From Beta vulgaris subsp. vulgaris (lineage: Eukaryota; Streptophyta; Magnoliopsida; Caryophyllales; Amaranthaceae): 64,000 nucleotides of DNA. This document shows positions 47,456 to 59,451 of the stretch, piece by piece; the first letter of the stretch is position 1, and each line of letters starts with the position of its first letter. A program made the translations under genes and the position numbers. The notes under the pieces are model-generated. The model did not search any database, was not told the DNA's origin, and was given only the letters and a program-made list of their open reading frames with translations. The stretch lies in assembly GCF_026745355.1 (NCBI RefSeq), contig NC_079210.1:34448442-34512441 (forward strand), written 5' to 3'.

Positions 47456-48622
47456 TGTAAGTGCAAGTGACACTCAAGAGGGGGGTGAATTGAGTGTTTG
47501 TCCGAATGTTGTAAATTTTTCGATTATAGTAAGAACAGTAAAGGAACGTTCTCTAGCAGCGGAAATAAAAGCAATGAATAAACAACACAAGGATTTAACG
47601 AGGTTCGACTTCTAATAAGTCTACGTCCTCCACACACTCACTCTTTTATTAATCAACTCAGAATAACAAAAGAATTACACTCAATCACTTATGCACCTAT
47701 CCACAATATGATTCCCCAACTTCCACCTATGGAAGTTCGACCCAACCACCAACTATGATGGTCCAAATGAAGTTGATCCCGATCAACTTCCCCAGCAAAC
47801 TGAACTCACAGAATGCTCAATTACAACCAGTTTTTCTCTCAAAAACAAACAGCCTAAATACGCTTAGAATGAGAGTAGTTTTAGTCCTTATTGTGATATT
47901 AGGGTTTATGCTAGGTTTAAGAGCTTGAGAAGAGAATGCTTTTGCTTAGAGTATACTGAAAATATGCGTGCAAAAAGCTCTCTTGTTTGTGTGCTAGCAG
48001 AACTCCTTAAATAAGCATTTGGTAAGTAAATGTTACATGATATTATGAGAGTATATTTTCCTCGGAAGTATGGAAATTATTCCAAGGAAAATATACTCAC
48101 TGATTTTATTTGATAATAAATAAAATCAGTATAATATCATATAACACATTTACCGTACTTAAGAAATCTTGCTCACACAACAACCCATGCATCCGTGTAT
48201 TTTGAAAATCAAATTTTGCGCGGAAAGAAAAACTTTCCTAAAATACGAATGCATGAAGTAAATCGTAGTGGACTGGTTCAGATTTGTTCCCAGACTGTTC
48301 CAAACAACCAAGTTTTACTTGTAGTTGTGTATGACAAGTAACCGAGGTTTCTTGTCATCCACAACTTGCTCATCTCTCTAGTTTCAAACCTTTATATTGC
48401 ATCAAAACCTTTATACCACTTACATTGCATCTAAGATCTAAGTGTATTACAAAATGATCTTGGTCTTCATGCAATTCTTCAAGACTTGGCTTCACAAGCT
48501 TTGTCTTTTCATCCATTGAACTTATTCTTTTAATACTTGCACATGCAACCAGAAACATGCATGCAATATGAAAGTTCAATGTGGTTTGTCATCAATCAAA
48601 ACTCAAACTAGGGAACTCAACA
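47456..48622 (-). repeat. 5' LTR of Sirevirus A
   Basis: In + orientation it runs from TGTAAGTGCAAG (next to the PBS) to GGGAACTCAACA. 1167 bp, complete, near-identical partner of 26796-27946, with scattered single-base differences and short indels (for example CAACCCATGC versus CAACACATGC). Followed directly by LINE ORF1 sequence. Confidence 0.9.
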
Positions 48623-50830
48623 ATAGTCCTTCGGAAATAACCCTAGATCAAGATCATGACAATGGGAACTCCAGAAATGAGAGAGCTCATAGTAACAACA
48701 GTGATAACAATGAAAATCATCACTCATCATCCTCAAGTGACAACAGTGGCCCTAACAATAATGATGGATATGCCGGAGAAGCAGAAGGGAACACAGAGAA
48801 CAATGGTACACCGAAAGGGTCGAGAAGCAGAAGCCAAAGTTCCCCACGTCAAGCTAAGAGAAACAGAGAAGAAAATCCAAACCAAAACTCTTCTAACAAA
48901 AAACATAACCCATCTCCCACCAAAAACCATCATCGATACACTTATGGTCATCACTACATTTTTGCCAACAACGGTCATCTCTCCCATTACCAAACACCAA
49001 ACATGTGTCAACAAAATAAGAAAATTCAAAAAAAGAGCAAAAGTTTCATCAGTCCAAATGCATCAGGAACAAAAGAAAGTCCATTCCTTAAACTAGTCCG
49101 AGCTACCAATAAAGAAAAGGAAGTTCAATCATCAAGAAGAACAAGATGAAAGTTCTATTTTGAAGAAAAAACGACGGCTAGCACCTGCTCATAAAAAAGT
49201 GTACAAGACCATTGAATCCCCCAACCACCCAAGGGGTAAAAACCATTCAATGCACTAGAGATTTGGTTGGCTCAAGAACAGAGCATTAAGGGCGAAAAAG
49301 AGGACAGATGAAGAGTTACTGCATTCAAGTACATCTCCAAGTATCAAACTCTATCTGATTTTCTCTCTAATCCTTAATAGAGTTTACGAAATTTCCCTTA
49401 GTACTCACACCAAGGTCATTTCTGTAAAATGCTTTACCCTCTCTCCTAAGTTGAACTCCACAAATAAGTCAGATTATGTACCTAGTCACGACCCCCTGAA
49501 AGACATTGCAAAGAATATGGAAGTATCTGATATAAAAACTCCCGCCTATCCACTTCATCCCACTCCCCAACTCTATTTATATGCCATCCTCTACTTTAAA
49601 GCATCCCACCACACCACTACCACCATAAAAAGAAAAAAAAAATTGTCCTACTCCCAAAACCATTCCAGATTAAACATAGATAATTTCTCACTCCCCTCCA
49701 CCATGGACCACAAAGTTGTCTTCTTCCCTCCATATGAGAATACCAACCTTTGCTGACCTTTTCAACCATGTTTCCCTCAAAGAGACCGACATAATCTACA
49801 TTCCACGAGACCCCTTCAATGACCCATTCATCCCTTTGGGGTCTCTTACATACCTTGAAAGCAACATCTTCCACTCTCCTACTCACTTTCCTTGCCATGA
49901 GGAACCTTTATACAAATCCCCCCAAATACCCCAAAAGATGGGCCAGTCATATGCTTCAACATGTTTTACCCTCTCCATGTTCTGTTAGACAAAATCGACA
50001 TTTTGGACACCTTTTATCCTTCTGAAATGCCCATAGTAGAGCACATGCCCACAAGGCCCATCCAAAACAACTCGCCCAAGAAACAAAAAAAAAATCTCTC
50101 GAAAAAAGGAAAAGCCCATCACCAAAACAAAACCAAAAATAAACACAACAGAAGCTTGAGTTTTGCAGACCGGGACAAATTGGGCTAAATAGTCAACTTT
50201 CATACCTAGGGCCCAAACCAAAAAATGAAAACACTTCAATCTTCAAGCCCAAAGAGAACACAAATATAGCCATGATCCCTACACCAAGCACAGAAATTTA
50301 CTCTAATTACCCTCACTCCCCACCAAACTCTCCCCAATCTAAGAATTCTTATACTTCAGCACCGTCAGATTTCCCTCTAGAAGAGTTGGATTTCATAATT
50401 CAAGACATGGATTTCAACTTCAACCTAAACCTTCCCCCAATGCAGCAAGAAAACACTATCTGATGTCCTTCAACAATGGAAAATAGCAGAGAAAGTTCGT
50501 TTAATCCTAAGATAGCTACGAAGGGAAGGCACCGAAGACAACGAAGATGGAAATCTATGGGCTTTCTAACCCAAAACATAAGAAAAGCCACACCCAACTC
50601 ATCTTTCCAGGAAGACAACGAACACCTTTCTAGACCTCAACACAGCTCCTCATGAAGACCTGGAAAGTATTTATCCAAGGGCGAAACGGCTTAAAATCCA
50701 AAAGAAGACCAAAGGGAAATCAGATCTGAAATTTGGATTAAATGAAGAAGAAGATCTAAGCCCCAAGCAGACTACCCCAAAAAAATCTACAACTGATGGT
50801 GCGACTGACCCACAGTCTCCTAGGATTATA
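48623..50830 (+). pseudogene. LINE ORF1, C-terminal part
   Basis: Right of Sirevirus A the LINE continues with an Asn/Ser-rich low-complexity segment (SPSEITLDQDHDNGNSRN, NNDNNENHHSSSSSD-type) and a basic RSRSQSSPRQAKRN. The rest to about 50830 is Pro/Lys-rich with many stops in every frame. This matches the disordered C-terminus of DUF4283-type ORF1 proteins. It stops just before the endonuclease ORF. Confidence 0.65.
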
Positions 50831-51604
50831 TGACTATCTTAAGTTGGAATTGTATGGGTCTCAAATCTTTGGACTCCAATGTTATTAGCTTTATTTCCAG
50901 CATGGCTAGATTAAGTAATGTAGATTTTATTTTTTCTATCAGAAACTAAAAGTCAGGTTTCAAGTTTGGAACCAATTTTTGTAAGGCTTGGGTTTCTGGG
51001 GTGTATAGGGGTGGATGATGACAACAATAGTGGGGGACTTTTCCTCTGCTGGAGTAAGAAGGTTGTAGTATCCATATTAGATGCTTCTAAGAATGTAATA
51101 GCATGTAATACTAAGGATTTGGCTAATGTTTCCTATTATATTGCTTTTGTCTACGGTGCTCCTAACCTGCCAGGGAGGCAACAAGTCTGGAACTCCCTCT
51201 CATCAATTTTAGTTGAGTACCAATGAAAATGGTTACTAATAAGAGATTTTAACCAAGTGGAAAACAAATCGCAAAAACTAGGAGGATCAAACAATATCAA
51301 AGGTGCGGGGAAATTTATGGACTGGAAGTTGCATAATAATATCCTTGACATTGCATACCATGGAGTAAATTATACATGGACTAACAATAAGACTAATAAG
51401 GAGGCAATCTTCGAAAGAATAGACAAAGCATTCTGCAATGAAGACTGAAAATCCAATACCCAGAAGCTTCTGTCTGGAACCTCCCCATTCTCTTATCAGA
51501 CCATAATCCATTGATTCTCCAACTTCATGAACAAACTATCCAAAAAAAATCAAGACCTTATAGGCTAGAGGCTTGGTGCCTAGATTATGATAAAGTGAAA
51601 CTAA
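50831..51604 (+). pseudogene. LINE ORF2, endonuclease part
   Basis: ATG at 50831 with TILSWNCMGLKS, the start of an APE-type endonuclease in plant LINEs. It continues in shifted frames with GGLFLCWSKK, YIAFVYGAPNLPGRQQVW, LLIRDFNQVE (the conserved GDFN has Arg for Gly) and FMDWKLHNNILDIAYHG...YTWTNN. It nicks target DNA in active elements; here several stops are present. Interrupted at 51604 by the CACTA-type element. Confidence 0.75.
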
Positions 51605-52384
51605 CAATAGTACAGAATGGACGATTTGCGTCGGATGCGAGGTGCCCATTTGCGTCGGACATGGGTCTGATGGCACTGGTCTCGTCGCAAATGAGAAAGA
51701 CATGATCTGCATCGGACATGGACACGACGCAGACTAGAGTCATTTGCGTCGCACATAGCCAGCATGCGACGCAAATGATGATATGTGAAAAATAAAAAAA
51801 AACAGTACCAAAGCATGAATAATGCTTCAGTTCTGCATTCGAGGAAAAAATCTGCCAATAATTTACACCAAACTTAATTTGCAGACAAACAATTGCAACA
51901 TATGACATTCGAATTGATCTAAAAAGGAATTAAAAAAGAGACAAGAATGAAACTGCACTAACATACAAATTAATGAAATTATGAAACGAGAAAATCCGAA
52001 CAAGTATCAAAAATTAAAAATTCAGATCTTAACATACAACAAAAACGAAATTAAAAACTGGAACCTACAAAAAAAAAACCAGATCTAACACAAGAATAAA
52101 ATTGCACTAAATATATATAAAAAAAATACGAATCGCCAAAATCAGGTCTCGTTCTCGTTCTCGTTCTTCTTCAAATCTCATTCTTCTTCAAATCTCATTC
52201 TTGTTTTCTGATGATATGTAGAAAATGTAAATAAATGATAGAAATAAGTTAAGCAAAATGTAGAGGATGAAGAGCAAAGATGAGGCAAGAAAAGAAATTC
52301 AAAAATACCTGAAAATCGAGAAATCTAAGCACAAAATCAGATCTCGTTGTCGTTGTTCTTCAAATATCCTCTATGTGTTCGTGC

Positions 52385-52570
52385 TCGTCGGAATTGAAGG
52401 AGAACTCGTCAGAATTGAAGAAAAACTCGTCGGAATTGAAGAAGAACTCTTCGAAATTGAAGAAGACCTTGTCGAAATTTGTATGCCAGAGATCCGAAAA
52501 CACGAAATGAAGAAGAATTGAAGAAGAACTTGTCGAAATTTGTATGCCAGAGACCCGAAAACACGAAATT
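52385..52570. repeat. minisatellite inside CACTA-type element
   Basis: Four to five copies of a 21-bp unit GAATTGAAGAAGAACTCGTC with variants. A larger duplication of about 65 bp follows, carrying GTCGAAATTTGTATGCCAGA and CCGAAAACACGAAAT twice. Confidence 0.8.
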
Positions 52571-52627
52571 AAGAAGATTTATGCTTTCGTTATTGAGATT
52601 CGAAAGAGAGATGAAGGTTAAGAGAGA

Positions 52628-52633
52628 GAAAGG

Positions 52634-52666
<33 letters not shown>

Positions 52667-52716
52667 AGAGAGAGAGAGAGAGGGTGTGAGGGTGAGAGAG
52701 AAAGAGAGGGTGATGA
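52628..52716. repeat. (GGGTGA)n / (GA)n microsatellite, G-rich
   Basis: Five to six consecutive GGGTGA units followed by a GA run and further GGGTGAGAGA. The G-triplets spaced by TGA could form a G-quadruplex. Within the CACTA-type element. Confidence 0.9.
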
Positions 52717-53051
52717 GAAAGAAGCGCTGGGTTGTATATGAGTTTCTTCGCTGCAAATGAATTTTTTTAGGGTTTGAGGATATAAAACACGGGGCTTTGT
52801 GTTGGGCTTGTAATCTGCGTCGCACCATGGGCTTCATGCGACGCAGATTACTTTGTTATGTGCGTCGCACGATGGGATTCATGCGACGCACATAGATGAT
52901 TTGCATCGCACGTTATTTAGATACGACGCACATAGTTCGTCTTATGCGTCGATTCATTGTTGCATGCGACGCAAATAGTATATTTGCATCGTTTCCGTGT
53001 TTGTGCGACGCAAATGGGGCGACGCAAATTGACCTTTTTCTACTAGTGTAA

Positions 53052-55140
53052 TAATCCAACAGGAATGGCACCATAATATCCAAGGTTCTAGTACCTTCAA
53101 ATTGTAGAGAAAACTGCAAAATACCCTAAGACGAATTAGGACCTGGTGTCTTGATTACAAAAAGAAAAACAAAATCGATTGGGACTTCATCAACAGTAAG
53201 CTCACCAAGGCCCAACAAGGAATTAAGTCCATAGACCAGGCAGAGGACAACTATAGCCTAAAGGGCATCATAAAATCAGACATTGAAGTCAAGGCCGCCT
53301 ACTGGAAGCAATGAGCAAAGTCCAGATGGGACTCATTGGGAGACCAAACTACAAGCTTCTTTTACAAAAGTGTAAAAACAAAGAGCTGTAGAAACGAGAT
53401 TAGAGCAATCAAAACCCCAGATGACAACTGGTGCACTGACAAGAAGGAAATCAACGACTTATTTGTTGCTAACTTCAAAGATCTTTTCAAAAGCAACAGT
53501 CTAGAAGTCAGAGAATCATCTCCAAATGATCCAATTCAAGAGTCCATGCCTACCCTCACAGATGAACACATCCATTTCTTATCTCAACCATTCTCAGATA
53601 AAGAAATACAAGCGGCCACTTTCAGTCCTCATCCTCTAAAAACCCCGAGACCGGATGGAATACCACCAGCCTTCTATCAAAAAACTGGGAGGAAGTAAAA
53701 CAAGATGTAGTGGATAGTGTCCAAGGCTTTCTTTCAAGAGGACATATACTCAGGGAGCAAAACCATACATTCATCACTCTTGTCCCAAAGACTGATCGAC
53801 CACAAACTATTAATGAGTTCAGACCAATAAGCCTCTGTAATACTTCATACAAAATCATTTCCGAAACTCTGGAAATCCATCCTAGGGGACCTTGTTGATG
53901 AATATGCCTTTGTCCCCGGGAGACAAATGATGGATAATTGCTTCATCTCTCATTAGATTATTAACTGGGTGAGAAAGAGGAAAAAAGGGAAAATCATGCA
54001 GGGATCCTCAAAATAGACTTAAGCAAAGCTTATGATAGAGTTCGATGGGACTTTTTCCATGCCATCTTAAGAAAAATGAGGTTCCCAGAGTTTTGGATCA
54101 ACTGGATAATGCAATGTATCACAACAGTCTCATATGCAGTGTTTATCAATGGAGAAGCTTCTGAAAGGTTCTATCCAAAATCGGGCATATGATAAGGTGA
54201 TCCTCTATCCTCATATGTGTTTATCTTATGCATGGAAGTTCTATCAAGAAACCTTTCCAAACTACAAAAGAATAAAGAAGTGCAAGGTTTGAAGATTGCT
54301 AGATCAGCCTCAGAAATATCTCATCTCTTTTTCGAAGACGATGCTCTTATTTTCTTCAAAGCAAACCCTGATAACTGTTGGGCAATCAAAAAAGTTCTAC
54401 AAGAATTCTGCCATGATTCAGGAGAAATGGTAAACTTTGACAAATCACATGTGATCTTTAGCCCAAACACTCCCTCAACTTTTGTCAGATTGATGAGAAA
54501 CCCTCTAGGAGTGTCTAACAAACCGACTATAGGGACCTATCTCGGGTGCCCTATGGAAGTTGATGGGAGAACCTCTTCTCTCTTCAATAACAATAACCTC
54601 TAGGACTACAAACAAAATCCTTTCATGGAAATTTATTCATTGCTCACAAGCAGGTAAACTCATTCTCCTAAACACAATTCTCACTAACCTAGCCTCCCAC
54701 ATTCTCTCAATTTATCTCCTACCTAAGAGAATTACAAAAAAACTTTCCTCAATCTTTCTGACGTACTGGTGGTCGACAAAATTTGAAAAGAAACCTATCT
54801 ATTGGAGATCCAAGGAAGTTCTGGAGAGGTATAAACTAGAGGGAGGTTTAGGACTCCAAAATATCAACCACATAAACCAAGCCCTCATGTTCAACCAAGC
54901 ATGGAGAATTCATAACAAAAAAGGTTCTCTAATACATAGAGTCTATGTGGCGAAATATAAGAACGGCCCTACTAGCTTAGCTATGGAAGATTCAAAACCA
55001 AGGAACTGTTCCTTTGCTTTTAAAAGTCTTCTCAAAGCTTCAGTTACCTTCAAACAAGGAATAAGGAAAAGATTGGGCAATGGTAGAAACATTAACATCT
55101 CTACAGAAGCATGGAATGACAACAATCCAACCATCCCTAC
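53052..55140 (+). pseudogene. LINE ORF2, reverse transcriptase part
   Basis: Frames in succession encode the LINE RT: FFYKSVKTKSCRNEI, then PRPDGIPPAFYQK (usually GPDG), FITLVPKTDRPQTINEFRPI, SLCNTSYKIIS, FVPGRQMMDN and IDLSKAYDRV-like residues in broken frames. FFEDDALIF (54328-54357) follows, the RT active site with Glu in place of the Ala of FADD, then the thumb region (LSWKFIHCSQAGKLILLNTI, GGLGLQNINHINQALMFNQA). Several stops and frameshifts. At 55140 it is cut by the Tat-type element; the RNase H or zf-RVT tail should lie beyond the right edge of the window. Confidence 0.85.
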
Positions 55141-55766
55141 TGTTACGTAGTGTAAAGCTTAGTAAATTGATATCATAACTCCCAAAGATAGGTTCTAAAA
55201 CTGGAGACTTGTGCAACAATGATTGACTCGAATCCCAAGGCAAACTCCTGACCAGCAACCTGCAAAAAAGGGACCCACCCTGGAGGTTTGGGTGGTATTT
55301 CCCCCTCCGATGCTTAAGTCAGATATCATGGATGTAAAGGAACTTTTAGAGAGAGAAAGTAGAGAGAGAAGAATTTATGACAGAGTAACAGTACTATGCT
55401 CTGAAAAACGTACCTTTCACCCTGAAATCAAGGACTATTTATACTGCTTGAAATGACTGCTGTACCTTGATGTCACCCTAATTTGGGAGCATCTGATTGG
55501 CTAATCAATGAAATGGGACACGTGACAGCTGTTGGTTGGTTAATACACCTCTCCTGTATACAGAGGTGTAGACTACCTTTACTGGGCTCGAAGTACAATC
55601 TTTGGGCCATAAGAGGGGCTTTTAGTACACTTTCTTCAGAGAAGCATACTTTTAGGCCTGCAACCTTCTGGCCCTTTATACTTTACTCTCCTATATATAT
55701 GCCACATGTAGGGCTCTGATCAGGCCACGTGTCATCTTAATAGCCATTGATTTTTAGGCTACAACA
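55141..55766 (-). repeat. 3' LTR of the Tat-type element
   Basis: In + orientation starts TGTTACGTAGTG and ends GGCTACAACA. The polypurine tract follows directly (55767-55785, TTTGCCCCTTAAAAGAGGG on +). Length 626 bp. The LINE coding frame stops exactly at its left edge. Confidence 0.75.
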
Positions 55767-56187
55767 TTTGCCCCTTAAAAGAGGGAGTTATTATCTTCTA
55801 GGCGCCAAGACGGTTAATCTTCCTCTTTTAACCGACCTGGAACTGCCCTTTTCTTTTTCAAAAAAGAGGCGCCATTTTGCCGGTCTCCACAGGTCAACCC
55901 TATGAAAACGATTATTTTTACCGGATGGGGGGTCATTTTCACCCCTCTATAAATATGTGCCTTATTCGCTCCTCTGGAATCATTTTAACATTGCCGAGAA
56001 ATTTTCTAGAGAGAGACTCTGCAATTTTTACTGAGCTTTTAGAGAGAGAAACTACTCCCGTCCAAGCTCTTGCAACTGCTACTTCACTCGTCTGAGATTT
56101 CAACTCGTCCTTGATATTCGTCCGAGCTTTTATCTAAAGGTATTTTCTTAACTCTCTTTCTTGCTTTTTCACACATATTTTAAGAAA

Positions 56188-59100
56188 ATGAGCTCGTCTT
56201 CTTCATCAAACAAACCCGGCCGCTCAAGGGTTGGTACTAGCCCTAGAACAGAGGGCATATCTTCTTCGGCATCTTCTAGAGTTGGACCCATCTTGGCCGG
56301 ACATGCATTCTTTTTCTTTTCTCATGGCCGGCAAAGTCAGACGACCAGTCTTTACCTGTGCAGGGTAATCTGGCGCGCGTCAAGCAAAAGCTCGTATCAG
56401 ACGAGGAGCTAACCTGCCGGCCTCCAGCTCGGAAATGGAGACATCTACTGGACGGATTCACGCTGACGGAGAGCGCGAAGTCCAAAGTGCTCGTCCTGTA
56501 ACCCCAAGTCCTTCCCCTGAATACGTCCAGGAGGAACAAGAAATCAGAGGCTCCCCAGATCCCAGCCCGTCCATGCGTAGGACGGTCTCGGATGAGCCAA
56601 AGACGGCCAGCTCTTCCAACCCTGCTAGCGATTTAGAGGAGCCGTCGACTACTTCGTCTGAAATAAGACGGCGGCTAGGTCCTCTTTCTGACCCTAGATT
56701 CATCCTGGCCGATAACACTTGGCTGGGACGTTTAGGCTCGGACCTTAGACCTTTTTCAATGGCTATGCCCATGCCGGGCTACCAATTCGTTCTCCCTGGC
56801 CGAGAGGATACCATATTTAGTGCCCCCTCAGGCCATTTTGCTGTTTATCGCCTGGCATTAGATGCCGGCCTGCGCTTTCCTCTTCACCCTTTCATCAGCC
56901 AGCTTCTTCATTACTATAGCATAGGACATAATCAACTTGCCCCAAACTCCTGGCAAAAACATCCTTACTTTTCTGGCCGTTTGTATTTAAAAGGAAAGGA
57001 TCCTTCTCTGGCCGCCTTCACACATTCATTACGTTGCCAAGGTTCCTAGAACGTGAAGGAAGCTGGCTGAGTGTATGCAACCGTCAAGGATTCTTGACGT
57101 CTTGGATAAGACATCCAAAATGCACTCTTGGAAGGTGAATTCCTCTTCGTCCAAGCGCCCAGTAAAGCGGTTGCTAATCGGCTTCGGATTTTAGCCGATC
57201 CAACACTAACACTGGACGGATGGTTCGTATCTGGAGCTAGAGAGTAATCTGCCGAGGAGATGTGGAGTACTTCGGATTTCGAGTATTCCTGGAAGACGTC
57301 TCTTTCAAGGGTCCGTCCAATTGGAATAAAGAGATGTTTTATCATGATAACTTCCTAGTCGCTGCCGGTTTGCGGCAGGACGAGGACAGAGGTATACCTA
57401 CTAAAAATTCTCCAAGTAAAATTCCCGGCCTGATTATCATTCGTCTAACATCTGTTTTTTTATTTTCTTTTTGCAGATTCAGCCAGAAGTAAACTGAGGA
57501 AATCTTGGATAGGAGACATGAGCTCGTCCAGATTTGCCGATACTCTCTGGAAGGAATACAGTAAATCTGGTGCAAAAGAGGCCGACACCCTGGTAAGATT
57601 ACTTTTTTTTTTTTTTTAGCAAAGCGTCCAAGCAATATCTGGACGAGCTGCTTCTTTTGAAGGGCAGTCCGTCTAGATTGGACGAGCTGTTTATTCGAGA
57701 AGCAACTCGTCCAGGTTGATTTCCTGACGGGCTGCGTCTTCGAGGAGCAACACGTCCAGACAATGACTAGACGAGCTGCCTCTTTGAAGAGCGACTCGTC
57801 CGGATGATGGCTGGACGGGCTGCGTCTTCGAGGAGCAACACGTCCAGACAATGACTGGAGGTGCTGCCTCTTTGAAGAGCAACTCGTCCGGATGATGGCT
57901 GGACGGGCTGCCTCTTAATAGAGCCACTCGTCCAGATGATTGCTGGACGGTCTGCATTCAAGATGAGTAGGACGTCCGGATTCATCCGGACGGTTTCCCT
58001 CTTTGAAGGGCCTCTAATCTATTTCGTATATTCAATCTTTCAGAAAAATGCCCCAACCTCCAAAGCCTTGGCTGAGAAGGCGGCAACGAAGAAGCGGCCG
58101 GCTGGAACCAGTGAAGCTCCTCCTTCTAAGAAGGCAAAGGGATCACTGCAAGAAGAAGAAGACGACACGACCGGTCCCTAAGGTCGTGATCGATATACCG
58201 GCCAAGGAGGAGGCCAAGGAAGAACCGGCCGAGATTGGCTCACTGGCCCTGGTGACCTACGCCGGCCCTGCCGAGCAGCCTGCAACTTCACAACCTGACG
58301 AGGTTGTTGTTCAGGACGATGCAGGACAATCTTCTCAGCCGGACGCGGCTGCAGACGGGTCCGCTTTCTCGGGACCAGTGGCCAAGATGGTAGGCCAGAT
58401 GCCTACTGCTATAGGACGGCGTTCCGTTCTTCTGGTGAGTCTTATTATTCAAACGTAGTTAGAACACTACGGGTTGGCGGGCGTCCGATGAGTCCGTCCA
58501 ACAAACAGGCCGTGGTTATTCCCATCAGATGTACTGACGAGTCTAATCTTTCAGATAAAGGGAAGGGTCCAGCTGTTGACGGCTCTCCTATTCTTTCTGA
58601 CGATGAATCTTCTCCGGCTTTTGGAAAGATGTCATCGTCCGACCGCGAGAAGCTCAAGCTGGAGGCTTTTCAAGTGCTTTCCTGAACCCTACATTAAGGG
58701 GTTGAGGGGAGCATCATCTGGGCATGTAGGATACATGTCTCAACTTGCTGCCGAGGTACATCTTTCTTTCTTTAGACGTTTATTTTCTTTACTTAGATAT
58801 ATATACTCCAAGTTGCATTCGTCCTGACTCTTTTGTCCTCCTATTTTCAGCTCTTTGCTCGCAGCATAATAACTGAAGATTGGGCGAAGGAGCTCAGAAA
58901 AGAGAATAAAAGGCTCGTCCAAGATGTGACCGCGGCTGCGGACCTAACTCAGTTCAAAATGGCCGAGCAGGAAGTGCTGCATCAGCAGTCTAAGCTGGCC
59001 TGGGAGATGCGGTCAGCCGAAATTGAGTCCCAAAACAAGAGTTATCTACTTCGGCTGACCGAAATGCTGGACGAGATAGCGTCTCTGGAACGCTACCTTT

Positions 59101-59451
59101 GAGACGAGAGGAACTCAGTCATGACCATGGCTGCGAATTTTACAAGGAAAACCTCGTCCTGAAGGTTAAAAATCAAACTCTCCGAACTGAGGTGCGGCCA
59201 CGGTTGAAGCGGCCAAGGGGCTTTGAACACCGTCATAGATACTCAAAAGAATGGGCGGTGCAGGCCTTTGGTATGATGGCCGAAGAAGAGGATATTCCAT
59301 ATATGCTCGTCGGCTAGAGTTCCAAAAAAGTTTGCACAAAGCCACCATATCAGGGGCAGAACTTCCTGTCTTCGAAGAGAACAATGATGAAGAAGGAGAA
59401 GAAGATATGGAGGCTCAGGACGAAGAGAACAATGATCCTCCTGCCGCTTAA
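56188..59451 (+). pseudogene. antisense accessory ORF of the Tat-type element (Transposase_28 'gypsy type' protein)
   Basis: Reads opposite to the element's own pol. ATG at 56188 (MSSSSSSNKPGRSRVG). After a frame change it continues at 56435-57049 with a Pro/Ser-rich linker and the conserved block FVLPGREDTIFSAPSGHFAV, YRLALDAGLRFPLHPFI and LLHYYSIGHNQLAPNSW, the 'putative gypsy type transposon' domain of plant Ty3 elements. Downstream parts look like exons: FRVFLEDVSFKGPSNWNKEM up to a GTATAC donor near 57391, restart after TTTTTGCAG at 57478, then a GTAAGA donor at 57591 and a TCTTTCAG acceptor near 58042. The C-terminal part is a coiled coil (EDWAKELRKENKRLVQDV, MRSAEIESQNKSYLLRL) with an acidic tail ending at a TAA near 59451. 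Frames are interrupted in places. The function of these proteins is unknown. Confidence 0.7.
57630..57990. repeat. minisatellite in an intron of the antisense ORF
   Basis: About eight tandem units of roughly 44 bp built from GACGAGCTGCCTCTTTGAAG, AGCAACTCGTCC and GGATGATGGCTG. Two unit types (TCTTTGAAGAGC and GTCTTCGAGGAGC) alternate, giving a higher-order period of about 89 bp. Bounded by GTAAGA at 57591 and TTTCAG near 58042. Confidence 0.85.

Larger units (their letters stand above)
26796..48622 (-). mobile_element. Sirevirus-type Ty1/Copia retrotransposon A (outer)
   Basis: LTRs at 26796-27946 and 47456-48622 are near identical. The primer-binding site next to the right LTR (47441-47454, reverse complement TTGGTATCAGAGCC) matches initiator Met-tRNA. 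A Sirevirus polypurine region (CATCATCAAAAAGGGAGAAT on the - strand) lies next to the left LTR. Gene order on the - strand is gag, protease, integrase, reverse transcriptase/RNase H, then an extra ORF in env position. Own length is about 11.1 kb after removing element B (34491-45241). It inserted into LINE ORF1. Stops and frameshifts in gag, integrase and RNase H make it non-autonomous. Confidence 0.9.
51605..53048. mobile_element. CACTA-type (En/Spm) non-autonomous element
   Basis: The right end reads TTTTTCTACTAGTG (reverse complement CACTAGTAGAAAAA, the CACTA hallmark). The left end CAATAGTACAGAATGG is a decayed match. A 3-bp duplication TAA flanks it (51602-51604 and 53049-53051), as expected for CACTA. 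TGCGTCGCA/TGCGACGCA words crowd both subterminal regions, the places where CACTA transposases bind. No transposase gene. Inserted in LINE ORF2; the flanks rejoin across one TAA. Confidence 0.85.

Noticed and set aside
48733..49096. Alternative + and - frames over the LINE ORF1 C-terminus
   Set aside because: Shadow frames of a low-complexity Asn/Ser-rich region.
52628..52716. Interstitial telomeric repeat
   Set aside because: Unit is GGGTGA, not the plant telomere TTTAGGG; it is a local microsatellite within a CACTA-type element.
52409..52837. 142-residue - strand frame in the CACTA-type element with HPHPHPHP repeats
   Set aside because: Product of reading the GGGTGA microsatellite and the 21-bp minisatellite; not a gene.
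57342..57985. - strand frames with repeated SSGRVALQRGS-like segments
   Set aside because: Readings of the 44-bp minisatellite in the intron of the antisense ORF; period matches the DNA repeat, not a protein.
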